Part shown: positions 9,712-17,536 of the stretch, piece by piece
Numbering within the stretch: position 1 is the stretch's first letter
Layout of the letters: every line of letters begins with the position of its first letter
Translations under genes and position numbers: made by a program
NCBI RefSeq assembly: GCF_005233515.1
Contig: NZ_QFZZ01000005.1
Coordinates: forward strand, 1 to 64,000
Length of the DNA: 64,000 nucleotides
Direction: 5' to 3'
Source of the DNA: Pseudomonas sp. CFBP13508
GTDB taxonomy: Bacteria > Pseudomonadota > Gammaproteobacteria > Pseudomonadales > Pseudomonadaceae
Notes under the pieces: model-generated
Seen by the model: only the letters and a program-made list of their open reading frames with translations
What the model was told of the DNA's origin: nothing
The model's database searches: none

Positions 9712-11868
9712 GTGGAATCAGAAGTCAGTCGAGTTCAACTCAGCCATGATCCACGCGCGTTGCACGACGATCCGTTGCTGGATGGTCTGCTCGCCCTGTG
9801 CATGCTGCACCAGAAGCCTGCCAGTGCGGCGATGCTGACCACCGGCCTGCCGCTGCCCAAACAACGTTTGAGTATCGAGTTGCTGCCGCGCGCAGCAGCT
9901 CGCGCCGGCCTGCAGGGGCGGGTGTTGCAGCGCAAACTCGAAGAAATTCCGGCGATCGCCATGCCCGCGCTGTTGCTGCTCAAGGATGGCCGCAGTGCCG
10001 TCCTGCTCGGCTGGCAGGGCGACAACGAAGCACGCGTGCTGCTGAGCGAAAGCGATGGCGGCGAATCGGTGGTCAGCCGCGAACTGCTGACCGACGATTA
10101 CACCGGCAAAGTGTTCTTCGCCCAGCCGCAGCACAAATTCGACGTCAACCACGGCACGCTGATCCCGCGTGCACGCTCGTGGTTTCGCGACACCCTCAAG
10201 CGTTCGCGCTGGCTGTACGCCGATGCGATCGCCGCCAGTTTCCTGATCAACATCATCGCCATGGCCGCGCCGCTGTTCGTGATGAACGTCTACGACCGCG
10301 TGGTGCCGAACCAGGCCGAAGCAACCCTTTGGGTACTGGCGCTGGGCATCACCGGCGCTTACATCTTCGACTTGATCCTCAAGAGCTTGCGCAGCCTGTG
10401 CCTGGATCTGGCCGGGAAGAAAACCGACCTGATCATCTCTGCCACGTTGTTCGAGCGCATCGTCGGCATGGCGATGAAATACCGCCCGGCGCGGGTTGGC
10501 AGTTTTGCCCAGAACATCCATGAGTTTCAGAGCCTGCGCGACTTTCTCGCCTCGCTGACCCTGACCAGTCTGATCGACCTGCCGTTTACCATCCTGATTT
10601 TCATCGTCATCGCCATTCTCGGCGGGCATCTGGTGTGGATCCCGGTGCTGGCATTCCCGATTGCCCTGTTGATCGGCTACGCCTTGCAGAAGCCGTTGAT
10701 CGCGACCATGGAACGGACCATGGCGCTGGGCGCTGAGCGCCAGTCGAGCCTGATCGAAACCCTCGCCGGCCTGGATGCGGTCAAGGTCAACAACGCCGAA
10801 AGCGAGCGCCAGTATCAGTGGGAGCAAACCATCGGCACCCTCAGCCGTCTCGAGCTGCGAGTGAAAATGCTCTCCGGCCTGGCGATGAACATCACCTTGC
10901 TCATTCAGCAACTGGCCGGGGTGATCATGATCGTCTTCGGCGTGTACCAGATCATCGCCGGCAACCTGAGCATGGGCGGGCTGATTGCCTGCTACATGCT
11001 CAGTGGCCGCGCCCTCAGCCCGCTGGCGTCGCTGTCCGGCCTGCTCACGCGCTATCAACAGGCGCGGGTGACCATGACTTCGGTCGACCAGATGATGGAG
11101 CTGCCCCAGGAACGCAACTTCGAGGAGCGCCCGCTGAGCCGCAAGGTGCTGCAGGGTGCGATCGAATGCCGTCAGCTCAGCTTCACCTACCCGGACCAGC
11201 AGAACCCGGCGCTGAAGAACATCAACCTGGTGATCCGTCCCGGCGAGAAGATCGGCATCATCGGCCGCAGCGGTTCGGGCAAGAGTTCGCTGGCGAAACT
11301 GCTGGTGGGCCTGTACCAACCGGACGACGGTGCCTTGCTGGTCGACGGCGTGGACATCCGTCAGATCGACGTCAGCGAACTGCGCTACAACATCGGCTAC
11401 GTGCCGCAGGACATCCAGCTGCTGTCCGGTACCCTGCGTGACAACCTGGTGTCCGGCGCGCGTTACGTCGAAGACGAGCTGGTGCTGCAAGCCGCCGAAC
11501 TGGCCGGCGTCCATGAATTCGCTCGTCTGCACCCGCAAGGCTACGAGCTGCAAGTCGGTGAGCGCGGGCAGAACCTTTCCGGCGGCCAGCGGCAGAACGT
11601 CGCCCTGGCCCGGGCGCTGCTGCTCAACCCGCCGATTCTGCTGATGGATGAGCCAACCAGTGCGATGGACAACACCGGCGAAGAACGCCTCAAGCAACGC
11701 CTCGCAGCAGTGATTGAAAACAAGACCGTGGTGCTGGTCACGCACCGGGCATCGCTGTTGTCGCTGGTCGATCGCCTGCTGGTGATCGATCGCGGGCAGA
11801 TTCTCGCCGACGGCCCGAAAGCCGCCGTGATGGAAGCGTTGAAGAAGGGGCAGATCAGTGTTGCTTAA
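9712..11868 (+). CDS. lapB: LapB, ABC transporter with degenerate C39-like domain for LapA export
   Basis: Inner-membrane ATPase of the LapA type I secretion system, 718 residues. The start is taken as GTG 9712 because AAAGAG lies at a proper distance and homologues begin ESEVSRVQL; the GTG at 9703 has no ribosome-binding site. Residues 1-140 form a C39-peptidase-like domain without a clear catalytic cysteine motif. Membrane segments follow (about 165-440), then an ATPase with Walker A GRSGSGKSS, signature LSGGQ and Walker B ILLMDEPTSAMD. The fold is that of RTX exporters. It overlaps lapC by 11 bases, indicating translational coupling. Confidence 0.92.
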   Translation: MESEVSRVQLSHDPRALHDDPLLDGLLALCMLHQKPASAAMLTTGLPLPKQRLSIELLPRAAARAGLQGRVLQRKLEEIPAIAMPALLLLKDGRSAVLLGWQGDNEARVLLSESDGGESVVSRELLTDDYTGKVFFAQPQHKFDVNHGTLIPRARSWFRDTLKRSRWLYADAIAASFLINIIAMAAPLFVMNVYDRVVPNQAEATLWVLALGITGAYIFDLILKSLRSLCLDLAGKKTDLIISATLFERIVGMAMKYRPARVGSFAQNIHEFQSLRDFLASLTLTSLIDLPFTILIFIVIAILGGHLVWIPVLAFPIALLIGYALQKPLIATMERTMALGAERQSSLIETLAGLDAVKVNNAESERQYQWEQTIGTLSRLELRVKMLSGLAMNITLLIQQLAGVIMIVFGVYQIIAGNLSMGGLIACYMLSGRALSPLASLSGLLTRYQQARVTMTSVDQMMELPQERNFEERPLSRKVLQGAIECRQLSFTYPDQQNPALKNINLVIRPGEKIGIIGRSGSGKSSLAKLLVGLYQPDDGALLVDGVDIRQIDVSELRYNIGYVPQDIQLLSGTLRDNLVSGARYVEDELVLQAAELAGVHEFARLHPQGYELQVGERGQNLSGGQRQNVALARALLLNPPILLMDEPTSAMDNTGEERLKQRLAAVIENKTVVLVTHRASLLSLVDRLLVIDRGQILADGPKAAVMEALKKGQISVA

Positions 11869-13225
11869 GTCCGGTGTCAAGGAGTCGATCCGTCGCTACT
11901 TCAAGGGCTCTGCCTCGCTGCAGGGCCAGCCGCTGCCAGAGGTCAACAAGGCGCTGATCGAAGACGCCCCGCGCGTCGTGCGCCTGACCATCTGGGCGAT
12001 CATCGGCTTCTTCGTGTTCCTCATGCTCTGGGCCAACTTCGCCGTGATCGACGAAGTGACCAAGGGCGACGGCAAGGCGATTCCGTCGTCGAAGATCCAG
12101 AAAATCCAGAACCTGGAGGGCGGTATCGTCTCCGAGCTGTTCGTCAAGGAAGGCCAGATCGTCGAGGCCGGCGCGCCGCTGATTCGTCTCGACGACACAC
12201 GTTTTGCCTCCAACGTCGGCGAAACCGAGGCCGATCGCCTGTCGATGCTGCTGCGGGTCGAGCGTCTGAGCGCGGAAGTCGATGATCGTCCGCTGAATTT
12301 CCCCGAGGACGTGCTCAAAGCCGTGCCGGGCCAGGCAAAAAGCGAAGAGTCGCTGTACATCAGCCGCCGTCAGCAATTGCACGACGAAATCGGTGGCTTG
12401 CAGGAGCAGTTGATCCAGCGTCAGCAAGAGCTGCGTGAGTTCAGCTCCAAGCAGGCGCAGTACCGTCAGCAGCTCGGCTTGCAGCGTCAGGAAATCAACA
12501 TGTCCGAGCCGCTGGTGGCGCAGGGCGCGGTCTCGCCGGTGGAGGTGTTGCGCCTCAAGCGTGCCGAAGTGGAAACCCGGGGCCAGCTCGATGCGACCAC
12601 GCTGGCCATTCCGCGCGCGGAATCGGCGATCAAGGAAGTGCAGCGCAAGATCGACGAAACCCGCGGCAAATTCCGCAGCGAAGCGCTGACCCAGCTCAAC
12701 GAAGCGCGCACCGATCTGAACAAGGCCCAGGCCACCGGCAAGGCGCTGGAAGACCGCGTCAGCCGTACGCTGGTTACCTCACCCGTGCGGGGTATCGTCA
12801 ACAAGTTGCTGGTCAACACCATCGGCGGCGTGATCCAGCCGGGCAGCGACATGGTCGAAATCGTGCCGCTGGATGACACCCTGCTGGTCGAAGCCAAGAT
12901 TCGCCCGCAAGACATTGCGTTCCTGCATCCGGGACAGGAAGCGATCGTCAAGTTCACCGCCTATGACTACACCATTTACGGCGGCCTGAAGGCACAGCTG
13001 GAGCAGATCGGCGCCGACACCATCACCGACGAAGACAAGAAAACCACCTACTACGTGATCAAAGTGCGCACCGAGCGCAGCCATCTGGGCACGGATGAAA
13101 AGCCACTGCTGATCATCCCGGGGATGGTCGCGTCGGTGGATATCATCACCGGCAAGAAGTCGGTGTTGAGCTATTTGCTCAAGCCGATCATCCGCGCGCG
13201 GGCTGAGGCGTTGCACGAGCGCTAG
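11858..13225 (+). CDS. lapC: LapC, HlyD-family periplasmic adaptor for LapA export
   Basis: Membrane fusion protein linking LapB to LapE, 455 residues. GTG at 11858 overlaps the lapB end and has AAGGGG upstream within lapB. One transmembrane segment lies at about residues 45-65 (WAIIGFFVFLMLWANF). A lipoyl-like half-domain follows (GDGKAIPSSKIQKIQNLEGG), then a long coiled coil (about 110-290) and a barrel domain (VTSPVRGIVNKLLVNTIGGV). The C-terminus TGKKSVLSYLLKPI is typical of type I secretion HlyD proteins. It is the last gene of lapEBC and is followed by a REP pair. Confidence 0.92.
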   Translation: MLLKSGVKESIRRYFKGSASLQGQPLPEVNKALIEDAPRVVRLTIWAIIGFFVFLMLWANFAVIDEVTKGDGKAIPSSKIQKIQNLEGGIVSELFVKEGQIVEAGAPLIRLDDTRFASNVGETEADRLSMLLRVERLSAEVDDRPLNFPEDVLKAVPGQAKSEESLYISRRQQLHDEIGGLQEQLIQRQQELREFSSKQAQYRQQLGLQRQEINMSEPLVAQGAVSPVEVLRLKRAEVETRGQLDATTLAIPRAESAIKEVQRKIDETRGKFRSEALTQLNEARTDLNKAQATGKALEDRVSRTLVTSPVRGIVNKLLVNTIGGVIQPGSDMVEIVPLDDTLLVEAKIRPQDIAFLHPGQEAIVKFTAYDYTIYGGLKAQLEQIGADTITDEDKKTTYYVIKVRTERSHLGTDEKPLLIIPGMVASVDIITGKKSVLSYLLKPIIRARAEALHER

Positions 13226-13249
13226 GTCTTCAGCGCTGTTGACGGCCCA

Positions 13250-13314
13250 TTCGCGAGCAGGCTCGCTCCCACAGGAGATTGCATTCCAACTGTGGGAGCG
13301 AGCCTGCGCGCGAA
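13250..13314. repeat. REP inverted pair (GTGGGAGCGAGCCTGC family)
   Basis: Two arms of about 24 bases, 13250-13273 and 13291-13314, in opposite orientation around a short spacer. This is the common Pseudomonas REP doublet. It lies after lapC and could form a hairpin that ends or stabilises the lapEBC transcript. Confidence 0.85.
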
Positions 13315-13559
13315 GGCGCCCGCTGAGGCGCTACGAAGCTGTCGGTAAGTGACACAAATCGTCACTCCACCCCCTCACCATTCGCCATATCGTTATTCGT
13401 TAACGGTATTTAATTTCCAATTCTTATAGCTATAAAGTCACCCACCTGCGTACCTGCCGACCAATCGGCGCGCCGCACGACCTGAACCGACACGCAATCC
13501 AGCGTGAGTGTCTGATCGACGAGCGCGTCCATGAGCGCGCCGTGCGTGGGAGATGATTG
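13315..13559 (+). promoter_or_regulatory. Probable promoter region of the tauD-like operon
   Basis: The gap between lapC and the dioxygenase gene becomes AT-rich at 13385-13437 and contains the perfect 12-base palindrome TTATAGCTATAA at 13424-13435. AT-rich sequence upstream of sulfur-scavenging genes is common for CysB-controlled promoters, but no defined CysB site can be assigned. A nine-codon frame (ATG 13531, MSAPCVGDD) ends on the tauD-like start codon. Confidence 0.35.
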
Positions 13560-14456
13560 ATGTCCGCCGCTACTGCCACCGAAAGCGCCGCAACTGCCGC
13601 GCCACAAGTTTTCGAAATTCGTCCCTTCAGCGGTGCCGTCGGCGCCGAGATCGTTGGCCTCGACCTCAGCCGGCCGGTCAATGATCAGGACTTCGCGCGG
13701 ATTCACCGCGCACATCTGGATCACCATGTCGTGGTCTTTCGCGATCAGCAGATCACCCCGCAGCAGCAAATCGATTTCAGCCGCCGCTTCGGCGTGTTGC
13801 AGATCCACGTGCTCAAGCAGTTCCTGCTGGCCAATCACCCGGAAATCCTCATCGTTTCCAACATTATCGAGAACGGCCAGAACATCGGTCTCGGTGACGC
13901 CGGCAAGTTCTGGCATTCCGATCTCTCCTATAAAGAGTTGCCGAGCCTCGGCTCGATGCTGCACGCCCAGGAGCTGCCCAACGAGGGCGGCGACACGCTG
14001 TTTGCCGACATGCACAAAGCCTGGGACGACTTGCCCGCTGCGTTGCGCACTGCGGTCGAAGGACGTTGCGCTGCGCATTCCTATACCGCGCGCTACAGCG
14101 AAACCAAGTTTGAGGGTAACTGGCGCCCGACCCTGACTCCTGAACAGTTGGCTCAGGTCGCCGAAGTGGTGCATCCGGTGGTGCGCACCCATCCGGAAAA
14201 CGGCCGCAAAGCCTTGTTCGTCAGCGAAGGCTTCACCACGCGAATTGTTGGTCTGCCGGAAGACGAAAGTCGTCAGTTGCTCGGCGAACTCTTCGCCCAC
14301 AGCGTGCTGCCGCGAAACATCTACCGCCATCAGTGGGAACCGCATGACCTGGTGTTCTGGGACAACCGCTCGCTGATCCACCTCGCCGCCGGCTGCCCTG
14401 CGCATCTGCGCCGCAAGCTCTATCGCACGACCATTCAGGGCGACGCGCCTTTCTGA
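13560..14456 (+). CDS. TauD/TfdA-family 2-oxoglutarate- and Fe(II)-dependent dioxygenase
   Basis: Predicted non-haem iron dioxygenase of 298 residues that would release sulfite or sulfate from an organosulfur compound, as TauD does for taurine and AtsK for alkyl sulfates. The iron triad is visible: H119 and D121 in FWHSDLSYKE and H274 in LIHLAAGCP, with arginines after it for 2-oxoglutarate (HLRRKLYRTT). ATG 13560 has GGGAG upstream and is preferred to the TTG one codon earlier. It is followed after 17 bases by ABC importer genes, as in tau operons. The substrate cannot be told from sequence; AtsK-like or TauD-like use are both possible. Confidence 0.85.
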   Translation: MSAATATESAATAAPQVFEIRPFSGAVGAEIVGLDLSRPVNDQDFARIHRAHLDHHVVVFRDQQITPQQQIDFSRRFGVLQIHVLKQFLLANHPEILIVSNIIENGQNIGLGDAGKFWHSDLSYKELPSLGSMLHAQELPNEGGDTLFADMHKAWDDLPAALRTAVEGRCAAHSYTARYSETKFEGNWRPTLTPEQLAQVAEVVHPVVRTHPENGRKALFVSEGFTTRIVGLPEDESRQLLGELFAHSVLPRNIYRHQWEPHDLVFWDNRSLIHLAAGCPAHLRRKLYRTTIQGDAPF

Positions 14457-14473
14457 TTTGCCGGAGATCGATC

Positions 14474-15334
14474 ATGAACGCCCCTTTGCCAGGCCACGCG
14501 GCCAGCAACCCGATCGCCCACGGCGAAGCGTTGCTGGCCGTCGATCAGGTCAGCCTCGAATACCGCACGCCGCAGCGCGTGGTGCGCGCCACCCATCAAG
14601 TCAGTTTCGCCGTCGACCCGGCTGACCGGTTCGTCCTGCTTGGCCCGTCCGGTTGCGGGAAATCGACCTTGCTCAAGGCGGTCGCCGGATTCATCCAGCC
14701 TTGCGAAGGTGAGATCCGCCTGCAAGGCCAGCGCGTAGATGCGCCGGGGCCGGACCGCATTGTGGTGTTTCAGGAATTCGACCAGTTGCCGCCGTGGAAA
14801 ACCGTGAAGCAGAACGTGATGTTCCCGCTGCTCGCCTCGCGCACCTTGAACAAGAAAGAAGCCGAAGAACGCGCACTGCACTATCTGGAAAAGGTCGGCC
14901 TCGCTGCGTTCGCCGACGCCTATCCGCACACCTTGTCCGGCGGCATGAAAGCGCGGGTGGCGATCGCCCGGGCCTTGGCCATGCAACCGAAAATCCTCTT
15001 GATGGACGAACCCTTCGCTGCACTCGATGCGTTGACTCGCCGCAAGATGCAGGAGGAATTGCTGCTGCTCTGGGAAGAGGTTCGTTTCACCCTGCTGTTC
15101 GTCACTCATTCGATCGAAGAAGCCTTGGTGGTCGGCAATCGCATCCTCTTGCTGTCGCCGCATCCGGGGCGGGTGCGCGCCGAAGTGCACAGCCATCAAT
15201 ACGACCTGCACAGCCTCGGCGGCGTGGCGTTTCAGGAATCGGCGCGGCGCATTCATCGTCTGCTGTTCGATGAGGGCCAGGCGCCGGAGACCGAACGTGA
15301 TCACCACTTCAACGACATTCGCATCGCCTATTGA
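14474..15334 (+). CDS. ABC importer ATP-binding protein, TauB/SsuB type
   Basis: Cytoplasmic ATPase of a sulfonate- or nitrate-type ABC importer, 286 residues. Walker A GPSGCGKST, the Q-loop in VVFQEFDQLPPW, signature LSGGMKARVAIARALA, Walker B ILLMDEPFAALDAL and the switch histidine in VTHSIEEAL are all intact. It ends 20 bases before the permease start and belongs to one operon with the upstream dioxygenase. No periplasmic binding-protein gene lies in the operon, so the importer must use a protein encoded elsewhere, or the gene was lost. Confidence 0.88.
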   Translation: MNAPLPGHAASNPIAHGEALLAVDQVSLEYRTPQRVVRATHQVSFAVDPADRFVLLGPSGCGKSTLLKAVAGFIQPCEGEIRLQGQRVDAPGPDRIVVFQEFDQLPPWKTVKQNVMFPLLASRTLNKKEAEERALHYLEKVGLAAFADAYPHTLSGGMKARVAIARALAMQPKILLMDEPFAALDALTRRKMQEELLLLWEEVRFTLLFVTHSIEEALVVGNRILLLSPHPGRVRAEVHSHQYDLHSLGGVAFQESARRIHRLLFDEGQAPETERDHHFNDIRIAY

Positions 15335-15354
15335 GCGGCCAGGAGGACCACCCG

Positions 15355-16221
15355 ATGAGCCATTCATCATCCGTGCGTGAAGAATTCGAAACCGTGCTCG
15401 AGCCGCTGACCGCAGTGCCGGTCGAGCGCGAATTGCCGCTCGGCACACGCCTGTGGCAACAGGGCTGGCTGCGCAAAAGCCTGATCCTGATCGTATTGGC
15501 CATCGTCTGGGAAGTGGTCGCGCGGATTCAGAACAACGACCTGATGCTGCCGAGCTTTCTGCAAACCGCACAGGCGTTGTTTGACGGTGTGCTCAGTGGC
15601 GAGTTGTTGGCCAAGGTGTGGATATCTCTGGTGGTGCTGATCAAGGGCTACCTGATCGGCATCGTACTCGCGTTCGCCCTGACGACATTGGCGGTCTCGA
15701 CCCAGTTGGGACGTGATCTGCTCAGCACCATGACTTCGATGTTCAACCCGTTGCCGGCGATTGCCCTGCTGCCGTTGGCGCTGCTCTGGTTTGGCTTGGG
15801 CCAGAACAGCCTGATTTTCGTGCTGGTGCATTCGGTGCTGTGGGCGCTGGCGCTGAACACCTATGCCGGATTTCTCGGTGTGTCCGAGACGCTGCGCATG
15901 GCCGGGCGTAACTATGGCCTCAGGGGATTGCGCCTGGTCTTGTTCATCCTGATCCCGGCGGCACTGCCGTCGATTCTCGCCGGTTTGAAAATTGGCTGGG
16001 CGTTCGCCTGGCGCACCTTGATCGCAGCCGAATTGGTGTTTGGCGCAACCAGTGGCAAGGGCGGGCTGGGCTGGTACATCTTCCAGAATCGCAATGAGCT
16101 GTACACCGACAAGGTGTTCGCCGGGTTGGCGGTGGTGATCCTGATTGGTCTGCTGGTGGAGAATCTGGTGTTTGCCACCCTTGAGCGGGTGACCGTCAAG
16201 CGCTGGGGTATGCAGCGCTGA
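15355..16221 (+). CDS. ABC importer permease, TauC/SsuC type
   Basis: Inner-membrane permease of 288 residues that pairs with the preceding ATPase. About six hydrophobic segments are visible between residues 35 and 280, and the EAA-type loop contains AGRNYGLRGLRLVLFILIPAA. ATG 15355 is chosen because AGGAGG lies 8 bases upstream; an in-frame TTG at 15331 overlaps the previous stop but lacks such a site. The family imports sulfonates, taurine or nitrate. The gene is followed by a REP pair that probably closes the operon. Confidence 0.88.
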   Translation: MSHSSSVREEFETVLEPLTAVPVERELPLGTRLWQQGWLRKSLILIVLAIVWEVVARIQNNDLMLPSFLQTAQALFDGVLSGELLAKVWISLVVLIKGYLIGIVLAFALTTLAVSTQLGRDLLSTMTSMFNPLPAIALLPLALLWFGLGQNSLIFVLVHSVLWALALNTYAGFLGVSETLRMAGRNYGLRGLRLVLFILIPAALPSILAGLKIGWAFAWRTLIAAELVFGATSGKGGLGWYIFQNRNELYTDKVFAGLAVVILIGLLVENLVFATLERVTVKRWGMQR

Positions 16222-16246
16222 GCCCTTCGTTGGCTGGGCCGGCCTC

Positions 16247-16310
16247 TTCGCGAGCAGGCTCGCTCCCACATGAGCACGCATTCCAAGGTGGGAGCGAGCC
16301 TGCTCGCGAA
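16247..16310. repeat. REP inverted pair
   Basis: Arms 16247-16270 and 16288-16310 of the GTGGGAGCGAGCCTGCTCGC family. The stem extends a few bases further on both sides. It lies after the TauC-like permease gene and before the LysR gene. Confidence 0.88.
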
Positions 16311-16395
16311 GAGCCCAGCGCTGGCATCGTCACTCTTGAGGGATGTTTGTTAGCATTGCGCCCGGATCAATCCAGATCAGCCAAGAGTGCTCAGC

Positions 16396-17313
16396 ATGCA
16401 ACTCCCGGACATGAACCTTCTGGTCGCCCTCGATGCCTTGCTCGACGAGGGCAGTGTGGTCGGTGCGGCGCGGCGCATGAACCTCAGCCCGGCGGCCATG
16501 AGCCGCACGCTGACGCGGATTCGCGAAGCCATCGGCGATCCGATTCTGGTGCGCGCCGGGCGTGGTCTGGTGCCGACCCCCAAAGCCCTCGAACTGCGCG
16601 AACAGGTGCGCGATGTGGTCGAGCAGGCGGCGCTGCTGTTCCGCTCCGCCGATAGCGTTGAACTGGGCACCTTGCGCCGACGGTTCAGCATCCGCGCCAA
16701 TGATTTCTTCGTCGGCGTCTACGGCGGCAAACTGTTCGACACCCTCGACCAGCTCGCTCCGCATTGTGAATTGCGCTTCGTCCCGGAAGGCGATGGCGAC
16801 GATGAGGCGCTGCGCGAAGGGCGCATCGATCTGAGCGTCAGCAATACCCGTCCGCTCACCCCGGAAGTGAAAGTGCAGAACCTGTTCTCCACCCACTTCG
16901 TCGGTCTGGTGCGAGAGAATCATCCATTGCTCGACGGCGAAATCACTGCCGAGCGCTACGCCGGTTTTTCCCACATCAGCATGTCGCGACGTGGCATCGC
17001 TCGCGGCCCGATCGACACGGCGTTGAATGCGATGGGGCTGGAGCGCCGGGTGGCGGTGATCGCGCCGAGCTTCCACGCGGCGATGTTTGCCTTGCCCGAC
17101 TCCGACCTGATCCTGCCGGTGCCCAAAGAAGCACTGCTCAGCGTGCGGCGGCTGGGCCTGAAACTGCGTTCATTCGATCTGCCAATTCCGCTGCCCATGC
17201 TCATGCTGACCCAGGCCTGGCACCCGCGCTTCGACAAGGACCCGGCCCACCGCTGGCTGCGTGAAACCCTTAAGACCTGCTGCGATGAAACGTGGCTGGC
17301 GGCACAGCCATAA
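16396..17313 (+). CDS. LysR-family transcriptional regulator
   Basis: DNA-binding regulator of 305 residues. The winged helix-turn-helix occupies residues 1-65 (MNLLVALDALLDEGSVVGAA, then LSPAAMSRTLTRIREA), and an effector-binding domain follows from about residue 90. ATG 16396 is preferred over the GTG at 16387 because AAGAG lies about 10 bases before it. The protein is of the NodD-like branch rather than CysB or Cbl. It is tandem between the TauD-type operon and the pump operon, so either could be its target. No T-N11-A operator was assigned. Confidence 0.88.
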   Translation: MQLPDMNLLVALDALLDEGSVVGAARRMNLSPAAMSRTLTRIREAIGDPILVRAGRGLVPTPKALELREQVRDVVEQAALLFRSADSVELGTLRRRFSIRANDFFVGVYGGKLFDTLDQLAPHCELRFVPEGDGDDEALREGRIDLSVSNTRPLTPEVKVQNLFSTHFVGLVRENHPLLDGEITAERYAGFSHISMSRRGIARGPIDTALNAMGLERRVAVIAPSFHAAMFALPDSDLILPVPKEALLSVRRLGLKLRSFDLPIPLPMLMLTQAWHPRFDKDPAHRWLRETLKTCCDETWLAAQP

Positions 17314-17335
17314 ATCATCAGACACCATCGAATCC

Positions 17336-17424
17336 TGTGGGAGCGAGCCTGCTCGCGAAGGCGTCGAATCAGTCACCTCAATGGCGACTGGTCCACCGCT
17401 TTCGCGAGCAGGCTCGCTCCCACA
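17336..17424. repeat. REP pair with long spacer
   Basis: Two REP units in opposite orientation, 17336-17359 and 17401-17424, separated by about 41 bases. They lie between the LysR gene and the EmrB-like gene. Confidence 0.88.
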
Positions 17425-17503
17425 TATGCATTTATCGTTGTGTCTGATGCACTTATAACCTGCCAATAAGTCAATTTTCGTCAGCATCAAGCCCCACTAA
17501 AAT

Positions 17504-17527
17504 GCTCCGGTATTTCACCCCCGGAGC
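17504..17527 (+). promoter_or_regulatory. Hairpin covering the ribosome-binding site of the EmrB-like gene
   Basis: GCTCCGG (17504-17510) and CCGGAGC (17521-17527) pair perfectly around a 10-base loop. The GGAG at 17523-17526 in the right arm is the only Shine-Dalgarno candidate for ATG 17537. The structure is followed by TTTTC, so it could also act as a weak terminator. It may restrict translation until something opens it; this is inference. Confidence 0.5.
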
Positions 17528-17536
17528 TTTTCATTC

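Noticed and set aside
9718..11880. 720-codon minus-strand reading frame over lapB
   Set aside because: Antisense to a complete ABC exporter gene with intact Walker motifs; typical high-GC shadow rich in His, Gln and Asp.
15331..15354. TTG start for the TauC-like permease
   Set aside because: ATG 15355 has AGGAGG at 8 bases; the TTG overlaps the upstream stop without a ribosome-binding site.
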